A DNA stretch of 64,000 bases from VBAS01 sp035318985 (lineage in GTDB: Bacteria; Bacteroidota; Bacteroidia; Chitinophagales; Chitinophagaceae): the NCBI GenBank assembly GCA_035318985.1, contig DATHDP010000131.1:1-64000 (forward strand), given 5' to 3'. Positions 52,314-63,400 of the stretch are shown here, one piece after another. The position numbers and the translations under genes were made by a program. Below the pieces are notes generated by a model. It did not search any database and was not told the DNA's origin. It saw nothing but the letters and a program-made list of their open reading frames with translations. The stretch's first letter is position 1, and every line of letters starts with the position of its first letter.

Positions 52314-55134
52314 TAATACCATAATAAAAGCTTCACTACCTGCCACGAAGGATTTTAATTACCTGAGGGAAGAAGGGCTTAAATACATTCAACAGCTTTC
52401 GGGAAAACTATGGACCGATCATAATCTGCACGATCCCGGTATCACAATATTAGAAGTACTTTGCTATGCATTGATGGATCTTGGCTACCGTACGGGTTTC
52501 CCGATGAATGATATAGTAAGGGAAGAAGATGGCTCTGTTACTTCAAATTCTTTTCACCTTGCAAATAAAATTTTTACCTCTGACCCAATAACTGTGAACG
52601 ATTACAGGAGGTTGTTGGTTGATATTCCCGGAATAAGAAATGCGTGGCTGTTTTCCAAAGATGAAAAAAATAAAACCTGGAGCGAAGGGATACGTTTGTT
52701 TGCTTACTGTAAAGACAGTGTGTTGTTGTATGAGTCGCAAATTGACACTGCGATCCCTGTTCCTGAAGACAGGCAACATGTAAGAGAAAACGAGGAAGTA
52801 AATATCAAAGGAATTTATGCAGTAAAGATCGAGTTGGACGAACATCCCCTTTTTGGCGATCTGAACAGTTCGGTTGTACCGATAAAATTTATAAAAGGAG
52901 ACCTCGCTTCTTCGGAAGCTGAGATCGTTTTTCCACATTGGTCTTCTGTTGATAAAAATGGGAAAGAGCTTATCACCATGTTCAATGCTGATAAAATATC
53001 GGCTGTAACTGTTGAACTTGTTGTGCCTGTAACTACGCCACTAAAAATATTTGAAAAACTGAAACGATCTAAATGGGAAACGAGATGGACCATTAAATAT
53101 GGATCTGAAGAGAGGGTGTTGGAAAATGTGATCGTAAAGATGACAAAATTGCCTGACTCGTTTAAAGGTGTTGTTGTTGGTAAATCACTTATCGATTCTG
53201 TAAATGGTTCGCTTGCAAAAGAGGCGATGAAACGTTATTGCCAGCGTCCCCGTGAGATATTTAAAATATTTTCCCATGTAAGGAAAAAACTTTTGCATCA
53301 TCGTAACCTTTGCGAAGATTTTTTAAATAACATCAGTACAGTTGACACAGAAGATATAAGCATTTGCAGTGATATAGACGTTGATGTCAATGCAGACATC
53401 GAATCCGTACAAGCGCAAATTTTTTCTGCAGTTGAAAATTATTTGCTGCCACCTGTGCAATTCAGCACATTAAAAGAATTGCTAGACAAAAATGTACCTG
53501 TTGAAGAAATTTTCAACGGGCCTTTGCTTGAGCATGGATTCTTAACAAATGAAGCTATGCAGGAGGCTGACCTGAAGCAGCAATATTATAGCTCAGATAT
53601 CATTAGCTTATTGATGGATATTCCGGGAATAAAAAATATTCGCAATTTCCAATTTTCAATTTCGAAAAATGGAGTGGTGAAGCCCCTCAATGATACTTGG
53701 AAAATAAGCGTAACACAAAATCATAAACTAAAACTTAATAGAGAAAAATGCAAACTTCTTTATTTCAAAAATGACCTGCCTTTGAATGCCCGGTTCCAGG
53801 AATCAATTAATAAATTACTACTGCAGCAGGCATTACAAACTCATTTAAAATATAAAGACCCACCAAATACAATTGAACTTCCAAATGGGAAATACAGGAG
53901 TCTTGAAAAACACTATACCATTCTTAATGAATTTCCAATGGTATATGGCTTGGGCGAAAAAGATCTTCCCGAAAATGTTTCACCAGAAAGAAAAGCAAGA
54001 GTAAAACAATTAGAAGCATATCTGACTTTCTTTGACCAGTTGCTCGCTGATTATTTCAGCCAGTTGTTGCATGTAAAAGATATGCTGTCCTGGAAAACTG
54101 ATGTAAAGCAAACTTATTTCACACAATATTTTTATTCGAACAGGGATGCTGAACAATTATTCTGGCAAAAGGAATTTCTTGGGAATGAATTGCCAAACGA
54201 TTTTATTGCAAACAGATCCGAGCCGGAACGGGATTATCTTGAAAAAAAGAAAGGAATTGATTATTTAAAAGAATCAACAGCCACTTATCTCGATCGTCGC
54301 AATCGCTTGCTTGATCATCTTATATCAAGATTTGCTGAAAGTTTTAGTGATTATGCAATGTATATGTTTGCATTACCTGATGAAAAAATTATTAGTGACG
54401 AAGAAGTATCACATGAGTTAATAATAGATAAGCTGAATTTTCTTCAGAACTATCCTGAGCTAAGCAGCCAGCGAAGCAAGGCTTATGATTATTCACTGAA
54501 CGAAGAGGAAATACTTGGAACAAAAGATATTTCCGGCTTTGCCCGCCGAATGATGGCATTGCTTGGAATGGAATTTACCACTAACAAAAAGCTGTCTGAT
54601 ATCGATGAAAAGGGAAATGGAGGTTTTCATTTGCTTGAACATATTTTGCTTCGTCCCTCAAAAGATAAAGATCAGTTATTAAGTGTTTGTCTTGATCCCG
54701 GCTGTGATCATTGTAGTGAGGAGGACCCTTATTCATTTAAGGTATCAGTTATACTCCCGTTTTGGGTAAAGAGATTTACCAACATGCATTTTCGCAGTTA
54801 TGTGGAAACACTTTTCCGAAGTGAAGCTCCGGCCCATGTTTTTCTAAAAATATGCTGGATAGATAAGGATGAAATGAAAAAATTTGAAACAGCATTGTCC
54901 GATTGGATGAAAGCGAAAGCAGAGTATAATGACGCTTTACCTGCACCCAGTGATGCTAAACAAAAAAAATATTCTACAGCATTGGAAAAATTAATTGTAA
55001 ACATGCAGGACCTGCGAACAGATTTTCCTGAAGCCACATTGCATGATTGCACTGATAAAGATGAAGCAAATGATAATCGTGTATTTCTGGGTCATACAGC
55101 ATTAGGAACATTTAATCCGAACCAGGATGAGTAG
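52303..55134 (+). CDS. Large baseplate protein, Pvc12/Afp12-like
   Basis: 943-aa baseplate protein. The N-terminus carries the family signature DHNLHDPGITILEVLCYAL and DLGYRTGFPMNDI. The rest is mixed, with a cluster of Cys residues at about 806-815 (LDPGCDHCSEEDPY) that could bind metal. The C-terminal part has the FRSEAPAHVFLKICWID element common to Pvc12-like proteins. It starts with GTG at 52303 inside the end of the previous gene, an 11-bp overlap that implies tight coupling. Confidence 0.87.
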   Translation: MPVSNTIIKASLPATKDFNYLREEGLKYIQQLSGKLWTDHNLHDPGITILEVLCYALMDLGYRTGFPMNDIVREEDGSVTSNSFHLANKIFTSDPITVNDYRRLLVDIPGIRNAWLFSKDEKNKTWSEGIRLFAYCKDSVLLYESQIDTAIPVPEDRQHVRENEEVNIKGIYAVKIELDEHPLFGDLNSSVVPIKFIKGDLASSEAEIVFPHWSSVDKNGKELITMFNADKISAVTVELVVPVTTPLKIFEKLKRSKWETRWTIKYGSEERVLENVIVKMTKLPDSFKGVVVGKSLIDSVNGSLAKEAMKRYCQRPREIFKIFSHVRKKLLHHRNLCEDFLNNISTVDTEDISICSDIDVDVNADIESVQAQIFSAVENYLLPPVQFSTLKELLDKNVPVEEIFNGPLLEHGFLTNEAMQEADLKQQYYSSDIISLLMDIPGIKNIRNFQFSISKNGVVKPLNDTWKISVTQNHKLKLNREKCKLLYFKNDLPLNARFQESINKLLLQQALQTHLKYKDPPNTIELPNGKYRSLEKHYTILNEFPMVYGLGEKDLPENVSPERKARVKQLEAYLTFFDQLLADYFSQLLHVKDMLSWKTDVKQTYFTQYFYSNRDAEQLFWQKEFLGNELPNDFIANRSEPERDYLEKKKGIDYLKESTATYLDRRNRLLDHLISRFAESFSDYAMYMFALPDEKIISDEEVSHELIIDKLNFLQNYPELSSQRSKAYDYSLNEEEILGTKDISGFARRMMALLGMEFTTNKKLSDIDEKGNGGFHLLEHILLRPSKDKDQLLSVCLDPGCDHCSEEDPYSFKVSVILPFWVKRFTNMHFRSYVETLFRSEAPAHVFLKICWIDKDEMKKFETALSDWMKAKAEYNDALPAPSDAKQKKYSTALEKLIVNMQDLRTDFPEATLHDCTDKDEANDNRVFLGHTALGTFNPNQDE

Positions 55135-55176
55135 AATTTATAAATGAAGCAATTTAAAACTTAAAAACGTTTTGTT

Positions 55177-58100
55177 ATGCAAAACAAACTTCCACAATTT
55201 GAAGCCAACCAGGTGTTGAGTAACGTACATCTGAACCAGTTCATAGAATACCTGGAAGAACAAGGAAGGCTTACCCGTAACCAATTGCTTGGTGCAGGCA
55301 TTGTTAGTGGTCTTGATATAAAAAGAGATTCTGCAACAAGTATTTCTATTTATGAAGGAGTAGCAGTTACCTCTGCGGGTTACTTAATTGTTCCTGATAC
55401 TATCAACTGGCCTGCGCCGGACGATAAGGGAAGAAGGTTTATTAGTTATAACAGGCGAAGAAAGTTTGAACCAAAAAATCTTTTATCTCCTTTTGACGGT
55501 GATTTTGAAACATTAGCAAACAGCTACTCATTATTTAATGGAACCACTGGCGAAATTTTTTCTTTGATCGAATCCTCTGCTCCTGCCACTACTGATGTTA
55601 ATGTGAAAAATTTGACTGCTGGTGAACTAAATGATCATATTATTATTCTTTTTCTTGAAATAAAAGTAAAAGAATTAAAGAATTGTGAAGGCGAGGATTG
55701 TATTGACCTTGGAAAAGAGATAAGTTATAATGTTCAGTCTTTGTTGGTTTCAAAGACAGATGTTGATATTATTTTAAAAAATGAAAGCAATCAATCATCC
55801 TCTCTGGATGGCGCCACCGCAATAAATCTTGCCTGGCAATTAAGCGATATCATAATTCCAAGACCTGATCTTACAGTTGTCGATGGTGATTTTTTTTCTG
55901 AAGAACTGGCAACTGTATACGGAAAGGTAATAACGCAAGTGATAAAAAGATTAAATGATATCAATGTAGTTGTTGATGACAGTCTTAAAAAAATATTAAA
56001 AACAAATACCACTGCTCTTGCTGATTTTCAAAAGAAACTAACTCAAATCCTTGGTGGAACACCTGTTGAAAAGAATCCAAAGATCTACCAATATATATAT
56101 GATTTTGCATGTGATTATGCAACTGCATACAGGGAGTTGCAGGATGCTGTTCATGAATATGCATCCTACGAGATGCCATCTTCTGATTCTTACCCTTGTC
56201 ATATAAGATTGGGTGAAATTCCTGCGCTGAATGCGCCAGTTACCAACTCATTTAATTTCCCTCCTTCCGCCTATCGCCACAGTTTTGTAACTACTAGAAA
56301 TGTTGAAGGACAGCGGAAAGCTTTTCATAACCTGCAAATGTTATTTGCAAGGCTAAATAACTTACTTGAAAATTTTAAACCAGATGTAAACAAGGATGAT
56401 ATCAGGATCACACCAAGTACAGAACCGGGCGAAACACTTTCGGAAAAATCGATCCCATTTTATTATGCAGAAGATGGCGACAAGAAATCTAAAATGTTGC
56501 CTGTTTGGAATAGTAAGTTGCAAAGACAAGGTAAGCTAAGCCGGGTGTTCAATTATTTTAACAATGCAAATAAGCCAGATAAAAATACATTCAGAGATAA
56601 CAGAGATATAGCAAAAGATGATCCTTCTTTTTTTCCATTATTATACAATCACGACAGAAATAATTTTTACAGGATAGAAGGCTATAGCGGGATGCATTAT
56701 AGCCAGGTATTTAATGACCTCCGCACTTATATCAGTAATTATAATCTTCCATTCGATCTTCAATTGGTGGGATTAAATAAAGCAACTCAACTTGTAATAA
56801 AAGAAATGCGTTTGCGATTCAATGATCTTGATAGTATGTATAACGTTATGTGTGAGGAGGTGCTTTGCCTTCTGACAACTGAACTAAACTATTTTAAGAA
56901 TATAAGACTTACAAAAAGAATTTTTACGAGACCTCAAATAACACCTGATCTTGAGTTTATACAGCCAGTGGAAGAAGAAGTATTAACAAGGACCGATCTT
57001 CCTTCAAGGGGAACTTTTTTCTTTAAAAGCGAAAGAGTAAAAACCACTGTCCTTATGAAAACCGCAACTAAAGCAGTACAAACAATTAATCTTGGAGTAA
57101 AAGATTCTGCAGCGGATATTACCGATCGTATTGGATCAAAAGTGCCAACGAGAGATCTTGGAAATATAATTGGTACGGTAGGTACAAGGTTTGTCCCTAC
57201 ACCGGCGTCTCCTTATGTATTAAAACTGATCGCTGCTATTGAAAAATTGATCAACACACTAAAAGAAGATTTTAATGATTTTGATAGCAATGAGTACAAA
57301 AATTGTTTACTGGAAATGAATGGTGAAACAAAGGAGTTTATCACTTTCATTAAACCTCAATCAGCGGAAGGCCTGCTTAGTGACAGTAATATGGACAGGG
57401 AAGAATCGCTTGGATATCTTGAACGTTTATTATATGAATGTGATTTTGAAAAAATTCCTGCTATAGATGATGAAAGGGATAAACGGGAACAAGAACTGGG
57501 ATTTAATAATAATCTTAGCCAGTTCATTGCATTACATCCGGGTATTGAACATAAAGCCGGTGTTTGGAAAAGTGGAACTTTTGTAGTTGTATTTGACAGG
57601 AGTGGTTTGGTGATCGCTGATTTTTGTCTTCCTTACAGATGTTGTGATGGAATGAACACGACACAATTTGTGTTGGGTGTTATTCAAACGCTTTGGTTCG
57701 ATGGCCAGGTATTGGATAAGGACGGAACACCAGTTGATATAGCAGAAGTAATTTTGAATGGAGAGAAATTGCAAATAGATAAAAATGGACGCTTCAGAAA
57801 AATAATTCCACCAAACACGTTCCTTGTGTTAAAAGTTTCTGCAGATGGATTTGAAGCCTCAGAAGTGTCAATTACTTCTGGCAATGATAACGTCAGCCAA
57901 ACAGTTACGTTACTGAAAAAAGCACAGATACCAATGGTATCAATGACAATTAAAGTGACCAACTCAATGAACGAAGCGATCAGTGAAGCTGAAATAAAAA
58001 CAGATGATGACACAGCTAAGACTAATAATACAGGAGAAGTGATACTGAAGGTAAGAGCAAACGCAACGATCACATTGACAATTTCGAAATTTGGATTCTA

Positions 58101-59070
58101 TGCAAAAACAGATACAATAGTTACACAAGCCGCGGCATTATCGCTTAGTTACAAGCTGATCAAGAATGTTATACTGGTAGGAGATATTACTGATTTTAAC
58201 AATCAACCTGTTCTGGGTGCCAAAGCCTTTATTGATGATAAGCCGGTGAAAATTGAAAACAATAAATATACTGTTGACCTGGAAGACAGCCATGTTTACA
58301 GACTAACAGTAACAGCTGCAAATCTTCAAACATTTATACAAGAAGTTACTACCGGCTTTACTGATATCAATTTGCCTGTAAAACTGGAAAGGATCAAAAC
58401 GATAAGTGTAAGAGTGGGTGTATATATAAGTGTGAATATACCACCACCTACTATAACTCCAACACCTACAACGAGACTACCAACAACAACACGCATAGAT
58501 CCAGCAGGTGGTGTTTTGAGAAGAACATTGTCGCCATCATTTGCGAGCATTGCAGTTAGGCATGATATCGCAACTGAGTTTATCAGGACCGTACCACCGG
58601 TTGCACCTCCACCGCCAGAAAAATTCTCATTAATGGATAACGGCAATGTTTCATCTTCTATAAACGATCAAGCACAACCATTTAATGGAAATCTTCGCTT
58701 ATTCGAATCACAGGAGATCATCTCAACACATAGGCTCGTTGTAAAAGACAGGGCATCATCTATGGATTTTGCAACTGCATTAACCACAACTGAGAGTGAT
58801 ATTCTTGCATTGGTGCGTTCAATTAAAGGCAAACAACCAGAAAGCCAGTTCTCATTCCTTGTTGGAGTGGAAGGTGGCCAGGCCGGAGTTAATACTATTG
58901 CAAGATTCAATCAGGTAATGTCTGAGGCATTTAATCTTCCGGCAAATTCTGCAATAGCTTCTGGTAAAACAATTGATGTAAGAGTATTTACCAGCGCAGA
59001 TGCACAAGAGATAAGTTCATTATTAACTAAAAACCAGATAACATTTGTAGCCAAACGTTTTGGCGTGTAA
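55177..59070 (+). CDS. Large eCIS protein with carboxypeptidase-regulatory-like repeats (fiber or baseplate candidate)
   Basis: 1297-aa protein, exact family unrecognised. The N-terminus (NQFIEYLEEQGRLTRNQLLG, then GIVSGLDIKR and GVAVTSAGYLIVPD) recurs at this position in Bacteroidota eCIS clusters, to my recollection. A long middle part (about 150-800) has no recognised domain. Three consecutive carboxypeptidase-regulatory/CnaB-like beta sandwiches lie at about 845-920, 922-995 and 997-1075. A Pro/Thr-rich linker follows (1086-1108), then a C-terminal globular domain. A surface fiber, receptor-binding or baseplate-extension role is inferred from the Ig-like repeats and position. No tail-fiber knob was identified. 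Confidence 0.75.
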   Translation: MQNKLPQFEANQVLSNVHLNQFIEYLEEQGRLTRNQLLGAGIVSGLDIKRDSATSISIYEGVAVTSAGYLIVPDTINWPAPDDKGRRFISYNRRRKFEPKNLLSPFDGDFETLANSYSLFNGTTGEIFSLIESSAPATTDVNVKNLTAGELNDHIIILFLEIKVKELKNCEGEDCIDLGKEISYNVQSLLVSKTDVDIILKNESNQSSSLDGATAINLAWQLSDIIIPRPDLTVVDGDFFSEELATVYGKVITQVIKRLNDINVVVDDSLKKILKTNTTALADFQKKLTQILGGTPVEKNPKIYQYIYDFACDYATAYRELQDAVHEYASYEMPSSDSYPCHIRLGEIPALNAPVTNSFNFPPSAYRHSFVTTRNVEGQRKAFHNLQMLFARLNNLLENFKPDVNKDDIRITPSTEPGETLSEKSIPFYYAEDGDKKSKMLPVWNSKLQRQGKLSRVFNYFNNANKPDKNTFRDNRDIAKDDPSFFPLLYNHDRNNFYRIEGYSGMHYSQVFNDLRTYISNYNLPFDLQLVGLNKATQLVIKEMRLRFNDLDSMYNVMCEEVLCLLTTELNYFKNIRLTKRIFTRPQITPDLEFIQPVEEEVLTRTDLPSRGTFFFKSERVKTTVLMKTATKAVQTINLGVKDSAADITDRIGSKVPTRDLGNIIGTVGTRFVPTPASPYVLKLIAAIEKLINTLKEDFNDFDSNEYKNCLLEMNGETKEFITFIKPQSAEGLLSDSNMDREESLGYLERLLYECDFEKIPAIDDERDKREQELGFNNNLSQFIALHPGIEHKAGVWKSGTFVVVFDRSGLVIADFCLPYRCCDGMNTTQFVLGVIQTLWFDGQVLDKDGTPVDIAEVILNGEKLQIDKNGRFRKIIPPNTFLVLKVSADGFEASEVSITSGNDNVSQTVTLLKKAQIPMVSMTIKVTNSMNEAISEAEIKTDDDTAKTNNTGEVILKVRANATITLTISKFGFYAKTDTIVTQAAALSLSYKLIKNVILVGDITDFNNQPVLGAKAFIDDKPVKIENNKYTVDLEDSHVYRLTVTAANLQTFIQEVTTGFTDINLPVKLERIKTISVRVGVYISVNIPPPTITPTPTTRLPTTTRIDPAGGVLRRTLSPSFASIAVRHDIATEFIRTVPPVAPPPPEKFSLMDNGNVSSSINDQAQPFNGNLRLFESQEIISTHRLVVKDRASSMDFATALTTTESDILALVRSIKGKQPESQFSFLVGVEGGQAGVNTIARFNQVMSEAFNLPANSAIASGKTIDVRVFTSADAQEISSLLTKNQITFVAKRFGV

Positions 59071-59076
59071 AAAGTT

Positions 59077-60441
59077 ATGAGTAAGAATGTTCATATAATA
59101 CAAAAGCAGCGGTATGAAATAAGAACCACGAAGCAACGTACAGCTATGGATATTCAAAACATGATCGGAGAAATTAATACACATTATATTTTGCCAATAT
59201 TGGCAGAAAAATTGGATTCGTATTTTCTTTCAGATGAAGTGGTGACAATAGATAAACTTGAACTTGATATTGGAAAAATAAAAAGTGATGCTTCAGATGA
59301 TGAATGGGTAAAAAGGATATTTGAGAATCTGGACAGCAAACTAAGATCAAGAAAAGTCATCGAAAACAAAAATGAAAGAAAACAAAGAGAAAGGCATCTC
59401 ATTGAGTCGTGGTCATTTTTTTTGATGAGCGGTCTGTTACCGGCAGGTTGTATTTACAAAGGTCTGGATGAAATTAAAAAGGAACTACGTACGCTTAATG
59501 AGAATGGAAAAGAGCTACTAAGGAGTTTTTTATTTTATGAACTAAGTGATGATGTAATTACCAGGCTTGTTGCAAATGCTGAATATGAAATAATAAAAAT
59601 TCATTTGGAGTCGTTTTTTCCGGGCGTTAATATCGATTGGCTAAATAGGAGGATTGGAGAAGCGGTGCTAGAAATAAAGGACAAGACATCTGCTTCAACT
59701 ACAAGTGCAAATTTTTATAGTCATATGCTTTGGCATCACATTATCAGGTATTTTATTTTTAATAAGGATAAAATTAACTCCAAAGAAGAAATTATTCAGC
59801 AATTAGTAACAAAAACAACAAAACTAAAAGAGATCGACAGATCGAATTTGCCGGAGCTTGAAGAAAAAGATAGCATTGAAAAGCAAGTTCATGATCTGGA
59901 AAAACTGACTGATGAAATAAATGACAGATCAAAAGAAAAAGAAAGTCTTTTTATTTCAAATGCAGGAATCTGCCTTTTGACTCCCTGGCTTCCTTCCTTT
60001 TTTAAAGAAGCTGGTCTATTGATTGAGAATAATTTTATTGATAAATGGAAGCAACAGCATGCAGTTTACCTGTTACATTATCTTGTTACTTATGAAGACG
60101 ATCCAACGGAAGAACTATTGATTTTTTCAAAATTGTTATGTGGCTGGCCTTTGCAAATGCCGGTGGTCAATTCATATGAAATTACAGAACAGGAAAAGAA
60201 CGAATGTTACGATCTGTTACGATCTGTTATTGAAAACTGGAAGGCATTAAAAAATACTTCAATAGAAGGTTTGCAAGGATCATTTTTGCAACGTCCTGGA
60301 AAACTTATTGAACAAGAGAACCAGTTCGTATTACAACCCGAACAGCAATCAATAGATCTTTTATTGGAATATGTGCCATGGACATTTCGTTATACCCGGT
60401 TACCCTGGATGAAAAAAGCAGTGGAAATAGAATGGTATTAA
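59077..60441 (+). CDS. Contractile injection system tape measure family protein (Pvc14-like)
   Basis: 454-aa member of the family annotated as CIS tape measure. The N-terminal block has QKQRYEIRTTKQRTAMDIQN and VVTIDKLELDIGKI. The C-terminal block has SNAGICLLTPWLPSFFKEAG, FSKLLCGWPLQMP, LQGSFLQRPGKLIEQ and YVPWTFRYTRLPWMKKAVEI. A charged linker lies between them (about 240-290). It is short beside the more than 1000-aa tape measures of some systems, so particle length may be modest if it acts as a ruler. It ends 3 bp before the DUF4157 gene. Confidence 0.85.
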   Translation: MSKNVHIIQKQRYEIRTTKQRTAMDIQNMIGEINTHYILPILAEKLDSYFLSDEVVTIDKLELDIGKIKSDASDDEWVKRIFENLDSKLRSRKVIENKNERKQRERHLIESWSFFLMSGLLPAGCIYKGLDEIKKELRTLNENGKELLRSFLFYELSDDVITRLVANAEYEIIKIHLESFFPGVNIDWLNRRIGEAVLEIKDKTSASTTSANFYSHMLWHHIIRYFIFNKDKINSKEEIIQQLVTKTTKLKEIDRSNLPELEEKDSIEKQVHDLEKLTDEINDRSKEKESLFISNAGICLLTPWLPSFFKEAGLLIENNFIDKWKQQHAVYLLHYLVTYEDDPTEELLIFSKLLCGWPLQMPVVNSYEITEQEKNECYDLLRSVIENWKALKNTSIEGLQGSFLQRPGKLIEQENQFVLQPEQQSIDLLLEYVPWTFRYTRLPWMKKAVEIEWY

Positions 60442-60444
60442 AAT

Positions 60445-63400
60445 ATGGCCGAGAAGGCTGATAAAATAAGAACGGTATCAAGAAGCAAGCAAACATCGCC
60501 TGCTACTCACTCTTCTTTTATTCATACAAAAGGAGAACAAAGTTTTTTTGCTTCACCGGCAACCTCACCAAACTCTTTTATCCAGCCAAAACTGCAAGTA
60601 AGCCAACCCGGTGATCCGATGGAAAAAGAAGCGGACGCAACAGCAGACAGGGTGATGCGAATGAGCGAGCCAACGACGATACAACCTGCTGCGGCATCAC
60701 CACCTGATGATGAATTGCATCGCAAATGTGATGAATGTGAAAAAGAAGATAAGCTTCAGCGTAAGGAAGAAGATGATGAGGAAGTGCATGCTAAGTTATC
60801 TGTAAATCCTGCTGGAGTTTTAATTCAGCGTGTTGAGGAAAAAGAAGAGCCTGTACAAACTAAGATGGAGGAAGATGAAGTACAGCGTAAATGCGATAAC
60901 TGCGAAAAGGAAGAAAAAATACATCCGTCACTTTTACAACGGGTAACCGATGACGATAAAAAGGAGCATGAGACAAACATACATCCTAAACTTACTTTTA
61001 TTTCCAGAAAGGATAGGGGCCCGCCACAAACTTCTCTTCGCTTCATAAATGACTTACGAAGTAATTCATATGTTGGTCGGAAATTAGATAATGGCACCCG
61101 TAGTTTCATGGAGAGCCGTTTTAATGCTGACTTTAGCCAGGTGCATGTGCATACTGATGCGACAGCTGTTCAATTAAGTTCACAGATCAGTGCACAGGCA
61201 TTTACTCATGGCAGTAATATTTATTTTAACTCCGGTAAATATAATCCCGCAACCGAGTCGGGAAAACATTTGCTTGCTCATGAATTAACCCACACTATAC
61301 AACAAGGCAAAAGCAAATCTATTCAACCGTTCTTATCAACCAGTGTTCAACGCAATGCTGAAGAAAAAGAAATTCAAGCCAGGCAAGAAGATAAAGAAGA
61401 AAAAATTCAACGGGTAGAAGAAGAAACAGAAGTACAAAGAGTTGCTGAACCAGATGAAGAAATTCAGGCAAAAGAAGAGCCCGGATCACAATCAGTAAGA
61501 CCTGAATTGCACCGGGCAGCTGCATTTGCAAAATCCCAGGTAGGTAAAGTAAATGCACAACAGAAAAACTCAGATGGTACAAGAGTAGGCTGGGAAAGAT
61601 TAAAAGATTACTTCGAAACTGCAATGGGAAAAGAAAAGGTAATTCCTGAAGGGCAGTTGCAAACTCCTGGTTCTATTCTTGAAAAAAATATAAAGTATGG
61701 CGGCACTGTAAAAGCACCTCCGCCTAATGTTGTTCCAACACCACCGGAAGATCAATGGGTGAAACGTGATATCATGCCAAGCTGGTGTGGCATATTTACA
61801 TTTTGGGCTTTGAATAAAGGGGGTGTGCCAATGCCTAAATGGACAATTGGTGGATCAGCAGTAAAACAAAAAGCTGCTTATGCTCCGGGTTATATTCCTA
61901 AAGCTGGTGATATTGCTTACTTCAATAAAAATTCTCATTATGCAATAGTAGAAAAAACCGAACCTGAAAATCCTGCTCCGTCTGAAAGGAAGAAAGTAAA
62001 TGTAGTTACTGTAAATGGCAATACAGCTGGAGAAGATAATCTTGGCGCACAGGTACAAATAAAAACACATCCTATTGCACATTGGCATGCATTCTTTGAT
62101 CCATTGTATGGCGTTCTTGATAAAATGCCGCCAAATCCTGGAGAAGTAAGTGATGTAGAATTGCAAAAAATAATAGGCGATGCTGTTGCAGTAGCAAAAA
62201 ATGCAGCTGCTGTCGAATCGAAACCTGCGGAAGTAAAACCTTATGTTCCTGAAACTTCAACAAGTGAAATTGCTTCGCTTCCTTTAGCAGAAACAAAAGA
62301 AGAAAAAACTATTGATCCATTAGCTGAACCAAGTGCTGAAGAAGTACCAGTTGAAGAGCCTGTTATCGAATCATCTCCAAAAACTCCTGAAGAAGATCCT
62401 GCGTACCAGGAATTGATTGGTAAAACAGGAAAGGCTAAGAAGCAACAAAAGACACATGATACACCTGAGTCAAAATCGGGAGCTGCACAAATGGCATCTC
62501 ACATTGATCCAGAGTTAAACAAAGGCAGCCAGGCCAAGATGCACCAGGTAGGAGATATGAGTGGGCAGGAGGCAAAGAAATTCAATGCCGAAGCATTCAA
62601 GAGTAAGTTGATGGAAAGAGTAAAAGAGGCGTTGCCAAAAGATGATAATGCCACAGTAGATATGTATGAAAATCCGAGTGATGGCAAACGAAGAATGGAA
62701 CAAGCAAAGTCGAATGCGAAAGGAGATGTAAAAGCAGAAAAGGAAAATGCAGGAGCGGCTATTGCAGGTAAAACTGCTCAAAACCCTACAGATAAAAATG
62801 GACTTGCGAAGCCAAAAGAAGAAGTGCCATTGGTAAATGAAGATGCTGGTAAGAAAAATCATATTCCAAATGCCGAAGCTGCTGCACCAAAACCAAGAAC
62901 TGATGGTGAGATATCAATGGAAAAAGATGCGCAGTCACTGGATGACCAGATGGCTTCAAGTAATATAACTGAAGAGCAGCTTGCAAACTCTAATGAACCT
63001 GAGTTTACCGATGCATTAAAAACTAAAAAGGATGCGCAACAAGAAGCAAGAGACGCTCCTGATAAATATCGCACAGCCGAAGAACCAGTAATTACCAAAG
63101 CAGAAGAACAAGGCAAAGCAACTGTGGCAGGTAAGATGGAAGATATGCATGGTGCAAAAGCTTCTATGTTTGGACAAGTTGATGTAAGTAAATCAACTAC
63201 AAAATCAAAAGATGAAGCAAAACGAAAAGATGTAGCAGATAATCTTGAAAGAATTTATGGTGAAACAAAAGCGAATGTTGAACGAATACTTAACCAGCTT
63301 GAAAAAGATGTAACAGCTGACTTTGATACTGCAGCTACAGCTGCCAATGAAATATTTGAAAAGAATGTTCGCCGCCGTTTGAAAGATCATTACGGTTGGA

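Noticed and set aside
60205..60230. Tandem TGTTACGATC words in the tape-measure gene
   Set aside because: Two short in-frame repeats only; the protein reads through a conserved family region, so this looks like chance.
61319..63390. Minus-strand open frames across the right end
   Set aside because: They are shadows of the giant plus-strand DUF4157 gene, which is open throughout and has recognisable domains.
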